Shown: positions 43,481-52,094 of the stretch, piece after piece
Layout: the number at the start of each line of letters is the position of its first letter
How positions within the stretch are numbered: position 1 is the stretch's first letter
NCBI GenBank assembly: GCA_964351625.1
Contig: CAYGOV010000007.1
Location: 118,763-182,762 of the forward strand
From: Marinoscillum sp964351625
Lineage (GTDB): Bacteria; Bacteroidota; Bacteroidia; Cytophagales; Cyclobacteriaceae
Reading direction: 5' to 3'
DNA: 64,000 nt
The notes under the pieces: model-generated
What the model was told of the DNA's origin: nothing
What the model saw: only the letters and a program-made list of their open reading frames with translations
The model's database searches: none
Position numbers and translations under genes: made by a program

Positions 43481-44548
43481 ATGAAAGCAAGCCAATTTTT
43501 TATTCTTGTATCGATTTTTTGTAGCTGCCAAAACATCACTAAAGAAGATAAAAGCCTACCAAGAAATAGCAGAGGCATTATCACTCATGCTGAAAAATTT
43601 ACGCTTTCTAACAATCAAATCATCATTAATGAGCCTTGGCCTGGGGCCAAGCGGCCTCAAAAAATTTTCCTTAGGAAAGCACCCAAAAGGGTAATTGTAA
43701 CTTCTACCACACATCTACCCTACTTGGAGATACTAGGTTTAGGAGATAGACTAGTCGGATTTCCTGGAACTCAATATATCAGCTCATCGATTCTTCAGGA
43801 GCGAGTAAATCAAGGTTTCATCAAAGATTTGGGACCAAATGGCAACCTCAATTTGGAACTACTCATTGGGCTACAACCAGATTTGGTTATAGCATTTGAT
43901 ATGGGTAACGAATCGAGCATTTTAGATAAAATTGAAGAAGCAGGAATTCCAGTGGTTTACAATTCTGATTTCCTCGAAACTTCGGCACTTGGCCGAGCAG
44001 AATGGATAAAATTTTTTGGTGCCATCTTCGATAAGGAAGCTGAGGCAGACTCTATATTCAATTTGATCACATCTAATTACAATGCGTTGAAGGAAAAATG
44101 TGCACAAGTCACGGTTCGACCAACTGTGCTGAGCGGCGTGATGTACGGCGATGTTTGGTTTCTCCCAGGAGGCAAGAACTGGGCAGCTACTTTCTACCAA
44201 GATGCTGGTGGACAATATTTATGGAAGGACGACACTAATACTGGCTGGCTAGAGTTGAGTTTTGAATCTGTACTCGATAAAGCGAAGACGGCAGACTTTT
44301 GGATAGGCACTAGCACATTAAACACCCGCCAAGAACTAATCAATCAAGATTTTAGGTACTCAAAATTTGATGCCTTTGAAAAAGATAAAATCTACTCTTA
44401 TAATAAAAGAATCAGTGAAGCTGGCGGATATGATTTTTTTGAATCAGCATATGTACGACCCGATATTGTTCTTGAAGACTTGATTTACCTTTTGCATCCA
44501 GAGCTTATGGAAAATTACGAAGCCTATTACTTTCAGAAACTTCCATGA
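43481..44548 (+). CDS. Periplasmic substrate-binding protein of a B12/iron-type ABC importer (BtuF-like)
   Basis: A 355-residue periplasmic-binding protein of the cobalamin/siderophore class (TroA-like fold, two lobes joined by a long helix). ATG 43481 gives MKASQFFILVSIFCSC, a lipoprotein-type signal with Cys14 or Cys16 as the lipidated residue. Lobe 1 has RVIVTSTTHLPYLEILGLGD and LVGFPGTQYI; NLELLIGLQPDLVIAFDMG is the classical segment before the hinge. Its stop overlaps the permease start (ATGA, 44545-44548). The location behind MeaB and the mutase favours cobalamin as cargo, but ferric siderophores cannot be ruled out. No cobalamin riboswitch is visible in the 145 bases upstream. Confidence 0.9.
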   Translation: MKASQFFILVSIFCSCQNITKEDKSLPRNSRGIITHAEKFTLSNNQIIINEPWPGAKRPQKIFLRKAPKRVIVTSTTHLPYLEILGLGDRLVGFPGTQYISSSILQERVNQGFIKDLGPNGNLNLELLIGLQPDLVIAFDMGNESSILDKIEEAGIPVVYNSDFLETSALGRAEWIKFFGAIFDKEAEADSIFNLITSNYNALKEKCAQVTVRPTVLSGVMYGDVWFLPGGKNWAATFYQDAGGQYLWKDDTNTGWLELSFESVLDKAKTADFWIGTSTLNTRQELINQDFRYSKFDAFEKDKIYSYNKRISEAGGYDFFESAYVRPDIVLEDLIYLLHPELMENYEAYYFQKLP

Positions 44549-45606
44549 TCAAGCAGCAACTCGAGGAATCAAAAAGGAAATGGACGAGCAGATTGATCTT
44601 TTTGGCAATCTGCCTTATCGTCTGCTTTGTTGCAAATGTCAGTCTTGGTTCGGTTGCTATCCCCATTAAAAATTTATTGACTTATCTGATCTCGGGTACC
44701 TCTGGAAATGATACGTGGAACATCATTCTGACCAACTTCCGATTTCCGAAGGCAATTACAGCGATATTGGTTGGAAGTGCACTAGGTGTGAGCGGTTTAC
44801 AAATGCAAACTCTCTTTAGAAACCCGCTGGCTGGTCCCTATGTATTGGGTATTAGTTCAGGAGCAGGTTTAGGCGTAGCTATTGCAATCTTTTTAGGATT
44901 GCATTTTGGGGGATTTATGGAGTTGACAGGTATAGGGAGAAGCTGGTTTTTAGTCTGCGCAGCTGGTGCTGGGGCACTTTTGGTACTATTGATTATCAGT
45001 TTTGCGGCAAGCAGAATACGTGACAGTGTTACGCTCCTTATTATCGGGCTTATGTTTGGGGCAGCTTCAGGCGCATTCGTGAGTATCCTGCAGTTTTTCA
45101 GTCAAGCCGAAAATATTCAAGCCTATGTTATTTGGTCGTTTGGAAGCCTTGGTAGTTTGAGTTGGGACGAACTCAAGGTTTTCATCCCACTGATTGTAAT
45201 CGGCTTAGCTACTTCGATGCTGTTGTCAAAAAATCTCAACGCATTGCTCCTTGGCGAAAATTATGCCATCAGTCTTGGGTTAAATATCAAAAAAACGAGG
45301 CTATTAATAATCCTCAACACCGCTCTGCTAGCTGGGACTGTCACTGCCTTTTGCGGGCCAATAGCATTCTTTGGTGTAGCACTTCCCCATCTCACGAGAA
45401 TGCTTTTTAACACCTCCAATCATCTCCTGCTAAATCCGCTGATTATTATTTTCGGCGCTAGCCTCATGCTTGTTTTCGACTTGATCGCTCAGCTTCCTGG
45501 TATGGACATCACTTTGCCTCTTAATGCTGTAACAGCACTTTTCGGTGCACCATTTGTGATCATCATCCTCCTAAGAAGAAAAAGTCTAAACTATACCCAC
45601 AGCTAA
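44545..45606 (+). CDS. FecCD-family ABC permease (BtuC-like)
   Basis: A 353-residue inner-membrane permease with about nine to ten helices. The N-terminal part has LTNFRFPKAITAILVGSALG, VSGLQMQTLFRNPLAGPYVL and GISSGAGLGVA, diagnostic of the FecCD/BtuC family, and the cytoplasmic coupling segment GENYAISLGLNIKK with AFCGPIAFFGVALPHLTR. It forms the translocation channel for the adjacent binding protein and ATPase. Overlaps by ATGA with the binding protein gene and by one base with the ATPase gene, so the three subunits are co-translated. Confidence 0.95.
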   Translation: MIKQQLEESKRKWTSRLIFLAICLIVCFVANVSLGSVAIPIKNLLTYLISGTSGNDTWNIILTNFRFPKAITAILVGSALGVSGLQMQTLFRNPLAGPYVLGISSGAGLGVAIAIFLGLHFGGFMELTGIGRSWFLVCAAGAGALLVLLIISFAASRIRDSVTLLIIGLMFGAASGAFVSILQFFSQAENIQAYVIWSFGSLGSLSWDELKVFIPLIVIGLATSMLLSKNLNALLLGENYAISLGLNIKKTRLLIILNTALLAGTVTAFCGPIAFFGVALPHLTRMLFNTSNHLLLNPLIIIFGASLMLVFDLIAQLPGMDITLPLNAVTALFGAPFVIIILLRRKSLNYTHS

Positions 45607-46616
45607 TGTCTCTGCTCGAAACCAAATCGCTGACAATTGGCTATCAGAGTGGTCAAAATAATCCCAAAGTATTGCAAAAGGACATCAATTTATTGTTGCA
45701 GCCAGGTGAAATTGTTTCGCTCATGGGGCAGAATGGCGTAGGGAAAACAACCTTTATTAAAACCATAACGCGTCTGCTGCCTGCATTGGGTGGCGAGGTT
45801 CGATTGGATAGCAAAAACTTATTCACCATTTCTGACAAAGATTTGGCTAAAAAAGTAAGTGTAGTGCTTACCGAAAAACCCTTCTCTCTCAATATTTCAG
45901 TCATTGAGCTCATTGCTTTGGGGCGACACCCCTACTCTAATTGGCTGGGAGTGCTTAGCAGCGAAGACAAACAAAAGGTGGAATGGGCAATCAATGAGAC
46001 ACATGTCAATTACATTGCTAATAAGAAACTATATGAGTTGAGTGATGGACAACTCCAAAAAGTGATGATTGCTCGTGCGCTTGCTCAAGAGACAGATATT
46101 ATCATACTGGATGAGCCTGCAGCTCACCTTGACCTTTATAATAAAATAGAAGTAATGCTCCTACTCAGAGCTATCGCAAAAACTGGAAAAGGTATTCTCA
46201 TCTCCACGCATGACATGCAGGTAAGTACACAACTTTCGGATAAGCTTTGGCTCTTCAACTTCAATGAACCTGTCTTGGAGGGAAATCCAGAAGATTTGAT
46301 CTTAAGTGGTCAGTTGGAGAAAACACTTTACTTACAGGACTATGGCTATGACATGATTCACGGGTCTGTACGCCTCAGCCAAAACATTATAGCGGAAATC
46401 GAGCTGCAAGGTGAAAAAGAGATGGTTTTCTGGACCGAACAAGCCTTATCCAGAAATGACTTTAAGAGCGTGAGCGAATCGGATATCAAAATTAGCTGCA
46501 AGCAATCGTTATGGGTTTTGAAAACTCATGAAATGGAAAAAGAATGTGCCTCCATTGCACAGCTCCTTGTTGAGCTCAAAAAGATTTCCAATAAAAATCA
46601 AAGCCGAAATGACTGA
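45606..46616 (+). CDS. ABC transporter ATPase (BtuD/FecE-like) with extended C-terminus
   Basis: A 336-residue ATPase. Walker A GQNGVGKTT is at 41-49, Walker B IIILDEPAAHLDL at ~163-175 and the switch His in LISTHDMQ (~197). The signature motif is LSDGQ (~145-149) instead of LSGGQ, the Gly-to-Asp change seen in a subset of B12/iron ATPases. Beyond the normal ~255-residue core there are ~80 residues (from about IIAEIELQGEKEMVFW) with a beta-alpha pattern that I do not recognise; they could be a regulatory or nucleotide-sensing tail. Together with the two upstream genes it completes the importer. Confidence 0.93.
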   Translation: MSLLETKSLTIGYQSGQNNPKVLQKDINLLLQPGEIVSLMGQNGVGKTTFIKTITRLLPALGGEVRLDSKNLFTISDKDLAKKVSVVLTEKPFSLNISVIELIALGRHPYSNWLGVLSSEDKQKVEWAINETHVNYIANKKLYELSDGQLQKVMIARALAQETDIIILDEPAAHLDLYNKIEVMLLLRAIAKTGKGILISTHDMQVSTQLSDKLWLFNFNEPVLEGNPEDLILSGQLEKTLYLQDYGYDMIHGSVRLSQNIIAEIELQGEKEMVFWTEQALSRNDFKSVSESDIKISCKQSLWVLKTHEMEKECASIAQLLVELKKISNKNQSRND

Positions 46617-46699
46617 TTTTTATCACAAGTACTGCATTCAATTGACATAAACCTGATTTCACACCATATTTAACTTGCCATCAGAAAATAAAACATTAT

Positions 46700-48118
46700 A
46701 TGTCTGGAAAGTCTATCAAACTTCTTCTTTGTGTCAGCATACCAATTCTCATCTTGCTATTGCCTGCTTCCATGTTTGGCATCCCGGGACTTACGATTGT
46801 AGAGCAACGCATTATTGCAATCTTCTTTTTGGCAGCTTTGTTCTGGATATTGGAGCCTATTCCAATTTATGCTACCTCTTTACTAATCATATTTCTCGAG
46901 TTGGTCATGGTGTCCACAAAAGGGCTCAACTTCTTAATCAAGCCGTCAGGCACAGAGGAAATAGGTACGCTCGTCGATTACAAAGCGCTGATCGGTACTT
47001 TTGCTTCGCCAATCATCATCCTCTTTCTTGGAGGATTTTTTCTAGCAATGGCGGCCACCAAGTACCGATTAGATCAAAATTTAGCTAAAGTCTTATTGAA
47101 GCCATTCGGGCAAAAACCAAAATGGGTAATGCTGGGTCTCATGCTCATTACTGCCACTTTTTCTATGTTTATGAGCAACACCGCCGCTACAGCTATGATG
47201 CTTGCTATTCTTGCACCGGTTACGGCTGTATTTCTCGATGATGACAAAGGAAAAATTGCCTTTTTGCTTGCTATCCCATTCGCTGCAAATATTGGAGGAA
47301 TTGGCACACCAATAGGTACTCCACCCAATGCCATAGCACTTAAATATTTGACTGGCTCGAATTACATATCCTTTGGGGAATGGATGGCCATGGCCATACC
47401 ATATGTCATTGTCTTCTTGATCATAATATGGATGCTGCTACTATTCCTCTACCCTATCAAAACGGATAAAATAAAACTTGAGATAAATGGGACTTGGCTA
47501 AAAACAAGAAAAGCCATTATTGTATACATCACTTTCGCCCTGACTATACTGCTCTGGCTGACTGATTTTCTTCACGGAATGAATGCATATATCGTAGCAA
47601 TGTTGCCAGTAGCGGTGTTTTCAGCGTTAGACATTATTAATAAAAGCGACCTTAAAAACATCAGCTGGGACGTGCTTTGGTTAGTATCTGGAGGAATTGC
47701 GCTAGGACTGGGGCTTGAGGCCACCGGACTAGCTCAGCACCTTATTGATGTGATCCCTTTTCAAGAGTTTTCGCCGATACTCATCGTACTTCTGACTACT
47801 GCAATAGCTGTACTCATGGCCAACTTCATGTCACACACGGCCACTGCAAACTTGCTACTGCCATTAGTGGCAGCACTCGGTGTATCACTTTCTAGTTTAG
47901 ACGCCTTTGGTGGCAATCAAATGCTCATACTCGCTGCTACATTTTCTTGCTCCATAGGCATGGCACTGCCTATCAGTACACCTCCAAACGCGCTTGCATT
48001 TGCCACTGGAAACATAGAGACCAAACAAATGGCTAAACCAGGTGTCTTGATAGCGATCATTGGGCTACTGCTGAACTACGCAATGATGTATTTGCTCAAC
48101 GTGATCGGATTTTTTTAA
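46700..48118 (+). CDS. SLC13/DASS-family sodium:anion symporter
   Basis: A 472-residue membrane carrier with about 11-12 helices. The family's two SNT/SHT hairpins are visible: SNTAATAMMLAILAP near residue 156-170 and SHTATANLLLPLVAA near 377-392, with the substrate-binding loops GTPIGTPPNAIA and PISTPPNALAFATG. Length and motifs match the VcINDY/NaDC group that moves dicarboxylates (succinate, malate) or citrate with Na+; sulfate-type members also exist. It starts a four-gene run with a CNB-domain kinase, a receiver protein and a porin, only 9 bp before the kinase, which suggests regulated anion uptake. Confidence 0.93.
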   Translation: MSGKSIKLLLCVSIPILILLLPASMFGIPGLTIVEQRIIAIFFLAALFWILEPIPIYATSLLIIFLELVMVSTKGLNFLIKPSGTEEIGTLVDYKALIGTFASPIIILFLGGFFLAMAATKYRLDQNLAKVLLKPFGQKPKWVMLGLMLITATFSMFMSNTAATAMMLAILAPVTAVFLDDDKGKIAFLLAIPFAANIGGIGTPIGTPPNAIALKYLTGSNYISFGEWMAMAIPYVIVFLIIIWMLLLFLYPIKTDKIKLEINGTWLKTRKAIIVYITFALTILLWLTDFLHGMNAYIVAMLPVAVFSALDIINKSDLKNISWDVLWLVSGGIALGLGLEATGLAQHLIDVIPFQEFSPILIVLLTTAIAVLMANFMSHTATANLLLPLVAALGVSLSSLDAFGGNQMLILAATFSCSIGMALPISTPPNALAFATGNIETKQMAKPGVLIAIIGLLLNYAMMYLLNVIGFF

Positions 48119-48127
48119 GTAATCACT

Positions 48128-49480
48128 ATGAAAGATCAGGTAAATTTTCAGTGGATCAAAGACAGCCTTTTTTCGGATGACTCAAAAAAAATCATTCTCA
48201 AAAAGGGAGAATTACTATTTGATTACGGCCAGCGAAATACACGACTTTATTTGGTGATAAAAGGTAAAGTCTTTGGGTACCTCAAAGATGCAGCGCTTGA
48301 AAATTATCCAATTTTCGAAGAGACAGACAATGACTTCATCGGGGTTTACAGCTATTTTTCGGATGATCACACCACATACTCCCGAGTAATAGCTGGTGTA
48401 GATACACAGATACGCTACTATGATAAAGCAATAGAAGAGCATACCGAGGAAGAACTGAAAAGGCTCAATCCCTTTCTCTTCCGCGTAATCGTTAACGAGA
48501 TATTCACTCGCCAAATCTTTGCCAAGAAAATGGCAAAAGAAAAATACAAAGACAGCCAGAGGCTCCTTAAAGCAGAAAAAATGGCGACTTTGGGTCAAAT
48601 GGCCGCTGGTCTGGCACATGAGCTAAACAACTCTGTGAGTGTACTAGATGGTGGTTTGGATCGCCTCAGGAATTTTATTGAGGATATTGTCAAAATGGAC
48701 AGAAGCACTGCCCTAGTAGCGTCATTCAAACTAGGTCTTGCAAACGGACAAAGTACCTCCTCACAAGATGCTCGTCTACTCCGAGAAAGCCTTGAAACTA
48801 AAATATCCCAGCTAACAAGTGCACAAAGTAGAAAGCTTAGTAAAATCGGACTTACACTCGAGCAATTAGAAAAAGCAATCAAAAAAGACGGATTGTCAGC
48901 CGATAAGCTATACGACTACTGGGAAGCGGGATGCGGTATTCATGATATGCAAATAGCTGCTAGGCATGCTACGCATGTGGTGAAGTCGGTGAAGCAACTT
49001 GGAATGGCGGAGCATCAATGGTCAAAGCACGTAGAAATCAATCAGACGATCAACGAAGCTTTGGTGATCCTAACCAATCTTACAAAAAGAGTAGAGACAG
49101 ACATACAACTGGATAGCAATCTTCCTGCTACCTCGGCATGTTTTGGACAACTTGTACAAGTTTGGATCAACTTGGTAAAAAATGGAATAGAAAGCATGAT
49201 TCAAGGTGGTACCACAGAACCAAAGCTCACCATTGCTTCTTCATTCGATCAAAAGAACATCACCATCACCATCACTGACAATGGACCGGGTATTCCCCAG
49301 AATATCATTTCAAAAATATTCGAACCAAGTTTCACGACTAAAGTAGCTGGATTAAATTTTGGACTTGGATTAGGATTGTCAATAGTGCAACGAATAATTG
49401 CCGAACATGACGCCACTATTAATGTCACTAGTGGATCAGGTATAACTTCATTTATTGTAAAACTCCCAATCATCAATTAA
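48128..49480 (+). CDS. Sensor histidine kinase with N-terminal cyclic nucleotide-binding-like domain
   Basis: A 450-residue cytoplasmic kinase with no membrane helix. Residues ~15-115 form a CNB-like jelly roll (IILKKGELLFDYGQRNTRLY, LVIKGKVFGYL, GVYSYFSDDHTTYSRV), though the canonical cNMP phosphate-binding Arg-Ala motif (FGExALxxxxxRAA) is not seen. A helical linker leads to the H-box GLAHELNNSV with His164. An unusually long helical insertion (~185-290) separates it from the ATPase domain (N-box VWINLVKNGIESM, G1 DNGPGIP, G2 GLGLGLSIVQ). The response regulator starts 2 bases after its stop, so the two are a cognate pair. It may sense transporter state, metabolite or nucleotide; the ligand is not deduced. 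Confidence 0.9.
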   Translation: MKDQVNFQWIKDSLFSDDSKKIILKKGELLFDYGQRNTRLYLVIKGKVFGYLKDAALENYPIFEETDNDFIGVYSYFSDDHTTYSRVIAGVDTQIRYYDKAIEEHTEEELKRLNPFLFRVIVNEIFTRQIFAKKMAKEKYKDSQRLLKAEKMATLGQMAAGLAHELNNSVSVLDGGLDRLRNFIEDIVKMDRSTALVASFKLGLANGQSTSSQDARLLRESLETKISQLTSAQSRKLSKIGLTLEQLEKAIKKDGLSADKLYDYWEAGCGIHDMQIAARHATHVVKSVKQLGMAEHQWSKHVEINQTINEALVILTNLTKRVETDIQLDSNLPATSACFGQLVQVWINLVKNGIESMIQGGTTEPKLTIASSFDQKNITITITDNGPGIPQNIISKIFEPSFTTKVAGLNFGLGLGLSIVQRIIAEHDATINVTSGSGITSFIVKLPIIN

Positions 49481-49482
49481 TC

Positions 49483-49965
49483 ATGGAAAAGCTAAATATC
49501 ATCTGTGTTGACGATCAACGTGAGGTATTGAATGCCGTCACACAAGACTTAGGAGAATTCGAAAGCAAAATTCGAATAGAAGAATGTGAGTCCATGTCGG
49601 AGGCATGGAATATGATGGAAGCTATAGACGCTAAAGGTGACTTTACAGCAATAGTGATCACAGACCAAGTTATGCCTAAAAATACGGGTGTTGATTTACT
49701 CAAAAAGATCAAAAATGACAGTCGTTTTAAATCTACTCGCACCATTCTTCTTACAGGTTTGGCCACTCATCAAGATACGATTGAAGCTATCAATAATGGT
49801 GACCTGGACTACTACGTAGAGAAACCATGGAACAAGGAAGAACTTCATCGTATCATCAAAGTCTTACTCACCAAATTCATTCTTAAAAACGGCATAGACT
49901 ATCGTGAATACACTTCTGTAATTGACCAAAAGAAGCTGTTTGAATATCTGAGCAAACAATCCTAA
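49483..49965 (+). CDS. Response-regulator receiver protein paired with the CNB kinase
   Basis: A 160-residue single-domain response regulator. Asp10/Asp11, phosphoacceptor Asp61 (VITDQVMP), Thr91 and Lys114 (VEKPW) are all in place. After the receiver there are ~30 extra residues (LKNGIDYREYTSVIDQKKLF, EYLSKQS) with a helical look but no known output domain, so it may act by protein contact. It begins 2 bases after the kinase gene and is followed 15 bases later by the porin gene. The sequence resembles receivers of the RpfG/HD-GYP class (KPWNKEEL) but lacks HD-GYP. Confidence 0.9.
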   Translation: MEKLNIICVDDQREVLNAVTQDLGEFESKIRIEECESMSEAWNMMEAIDAKGDFTAIVITDQVMPKNTGVDLLKKIKNDSRFKSTRTILLTGLATHQDTIEAINNGDLDYYVEKPWNKEELHRIIKVLLTKFILKNGIDYREYTSVIDQKKLFEYLSKQS

Positions 49966-49980
49966 CTGAAGGAAAAGCTC

Positions 49981-51234
49981 ATGAAAGTCGCGACCCAAAA
50001 TCTATTCATTCTCATCTGTTATTTTTTATCCTTCCAAGCCATTGCACAGGAAAAGTATGCTCCTGAACTCTATGCTAGTTTTCAGTTTTGGGCTAGATAC
50101 AATCATCAAAATCCAGGTTCTACAATTGGTGGAGAGCCCTCAGATCACGTTGTAGATATTTCCATTAGGAGGTACCGATTTGGAGTAAAAGGTTCTTTAG
50201 ATAAGAATATTAATTATCATTTTCAGCTAGGCAACAATAATCTCAGTAATCTCAATCCCGACAAAGCACCTAAGCTTCTAGATGCCTACATAGATTGGAA
50301 GCTCGGTGATCACATCTCTTTGGTCTTTGGAAAGCACGCATGGACGGGACTTAGTAGATATGCTGCTCCTTCGACATTCTCTGCCATAGGAACAGATATT
50401 AATTTTTCTGCTACACCATTCCTCAACATACAAGATGACTTCTTTAGGCGATTTGGCTTAGCCGCACATGGCTCTATTGGTAAGCTAGATTACCGAGCGG
50501 TTATGGCTAGACCCAACGCTAATAGCACTGCCAAACTAGGTCTTAGTGCAAACTTCATCAATGACGCTAGTGCTGTGCACACGTCAGCCTATTTCAAATA
50601 TCAATTCTTTGACAAAGAATCACTTGCTTCACCTTTTTCCGCATGGACTTATCATGGGAAAAAACAATTGCTAAATGTAGGCTTTGGATTTAGCCATCAA
50701 ACCAGATCCACTTCATCAATCTCTTGCTTAGGTGACACAACCATACATCATGCAAGATCTTTCGCATTTGATATATTCTACGAGCGACCTGCTTTTGACA
50801 AAATGACACTTACGTACTATACGGCTCTTATTCATCACGATCTGGGTCCAGATTTCATAAGAAATATAGGGCCAAACAATTCTGCTGATGGGTCAGACAA
50901 TCATGTGAGCTACAATGGTACAGGCAATAGTTTTCCGACTGTCGGATCCGGAAATATCCTACTGAGCCAGATTGCATTGATGAAATACTTCAATACTAAA
51001 AAGGAGAAGCCCTTTGCTCTACAGACATTTTTCACACTAGAATTAGCCCATCTTGACGCACTCAACGACCAAGCGGCGCTTTATGAGTTTGGCCTAAGCT
51101 ATCTACTCGACAGTCATAAGTCCAAGTTAAGCTTGAGCGTGCAAGACCGTCCAATTTTTCGCCAGAGTAACGGTATGATCACGCAAACTGACCACCGTGA
51201 AATGGTAATACTCCAATATCAGATTAAAATTTAA
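49981..51234 (+). CDS. Outer-membrane porin (phosphate-selective porin O/P-like)
   Basis: A 417-residue beta-barrel protein with a signal peptide (~1-22, ending FQAIAQ). The mature part shows repeated amphipathic strands: LYASFQFWARYN, ISIRRYRFGVKGSLDKNINY, LLDAYIDWKLGDHISLVFGK, LLNVGFGFSHQT, LKLSLSVQDRPIF-like C-terminal strands ending in an aromatic/hydrophobic residue (LQYQIKI). RRYRFGVKG followed by NYHFQLG is typical of the OprP/OprO-like family. As last gene of the transporter-kinase-receiver run it would admit the anion across the outer membrane; specificity is inferred only. Confidence 0.82.
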   Translation: MKVATQNLFILICYFLSFQAIAQEKYAPELYASFQFWARYNHQNPGSTIGGEPSDHVVDISIRRYRFGVKGSLDKNINYHFQLGNNNLSNLNPDKAPKLLDAYIDWKLGDHISLVFGKHAWTGLSRYAAPSTFSAIGTDINFSATPFLNIQDDFFRRFGLAAHGSIGKLDYRAVMARPNANSTAKLGLSANFINDASAVHTSAYFKYQFFDKESLASPFSAWTYHGKKQLLNVGFGFSHQTRSTSSISCLGDTTIHHARSFAFDIFYERPAFDKMTLTYYTALIHHDLGPDFIRNIGPNNSADGSDNHVSYNGTGNSFPTVGSGNILLSQIALMKYFNTKKEKPFALQTFFTLELAHLDALNDQAALYEFGLSYLLDSHKSKLSLSVQDRPIFRQSNGMITQTDHREMVILQYQIKI

Positions 51235-51323
51235 GCTTATTTTATTTTTCGAGGTTTTCAGGTAGATTAATATCTTGATGAACTACCAGATATATAACAA
51301 TCGTAATAATTTCTAATCAAACC

Positions 51324-52049
51324 ATGATGAAAACAGTCTTTGCATTATTGCTAATTGCGAACATTCTGAATGCCGCAGCACAGCCCTTAGACTTCTTTAA
51401 GTCTGCCGATGAGTTTCTCCAAGAATCCATTGAAAACGGACTCGTGAAATACCAATACATCAAGGATAACCCAGCAAAACTTAACGCACTTATCAATCAA
51501 ATCGAGACTTATCTCATAGTAGGAAAAGAACCAGAAGTTCAAAAAGCATTTTTCACTAACGCATACAACATTCTGGTTATCAAACAAATAGTGAATAATT
51601 ATCCATTATTTGGACCCTTAAAACTAGATGGCTTTTTCGATAAGAAAACCTTTATCGTCGCAGGTCAAAAAATGACTCTTGATCAATTAGAAAAAGAAGT
51701 TCTATTCGCTGCTTTCCCAGATCCAAGATTGCATTTCGTGCTTGTTTGTGCCGCGGTTGGGTGTCCTCCGATATCTGATTACGCTTTTACTCCTGATTCT
51801 ATGGAAGTGCAACTAGAGCGAAAAACCACAGAAGTTCTCAACATCAATTGGTACATAAGAGTATATAAGACCAATACTCAAGTGAGTGAGGTTTTCCGAT
51901 GGTATGAAAAAGATTTTGTCAACGACACGACAGACATCAAAGATTATATCAATAAATACCGCGAGCTGAAAATTCCCGAGTCACATAAACTCAACCACTA
52001 CGAATACGATTGGTCTCTTAATGATATCAGTAGCAGTACGAGGTATTAA
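51324..52049 (+). CDS. DUF547 family secreted protein
   Basis: A 241-residue protein with a signal peptide (residues ~1-19, ending NAAAQ). The DUF547 core is recognisable: KAFFTNAYNILVIKQIVNNY, KKTFIVAGQKMTLDQLE, and RLHFVLVCAAVGCPPISDYA with the conserved Cys pair (CAAVGCPP), then WYEKDF near the end. DUF547 proteins occur in plants and bacteria without known activity; the fold has been related to transglutaminase-like proteins, and the Cys could be catalytic, but that is inference. ATG 51324 is followed by a second ATG; either may be used. Confidence 0.88.
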   Translation: MMKTVFALLLIANILNAAAQPLDFFKSADEFLQESIENGLVKYQYIKDNPAKLNALINQIETYLIVGKEPEVQKAFFTNAYNILVIKQIVNNYPLFGPLKLDGFFDKKTFIVAGQKMTLDQLEKEVLFAAFPDPRLHFVLVCAAVGCPPISDYAFTPDSMEVQLERKTTEVLNINWYIRVYKTNTQVSEVFRWYEKDFVNDTTDIKDYINKYRELKIPESHKLNHYEYDWSLNDISSSTRY

Positions 52050-52094
52050 TAAATCTGTTCACTTACATTGAAATATTGAACAGATATTTGTGCC

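Noticed and set aside
46675..47088. 137-codon frame overlapping the SLC13 gene start
   Set aside because: Cys/His-rich composition without pattern and complete overlap with a clear transporter gene in another frame.
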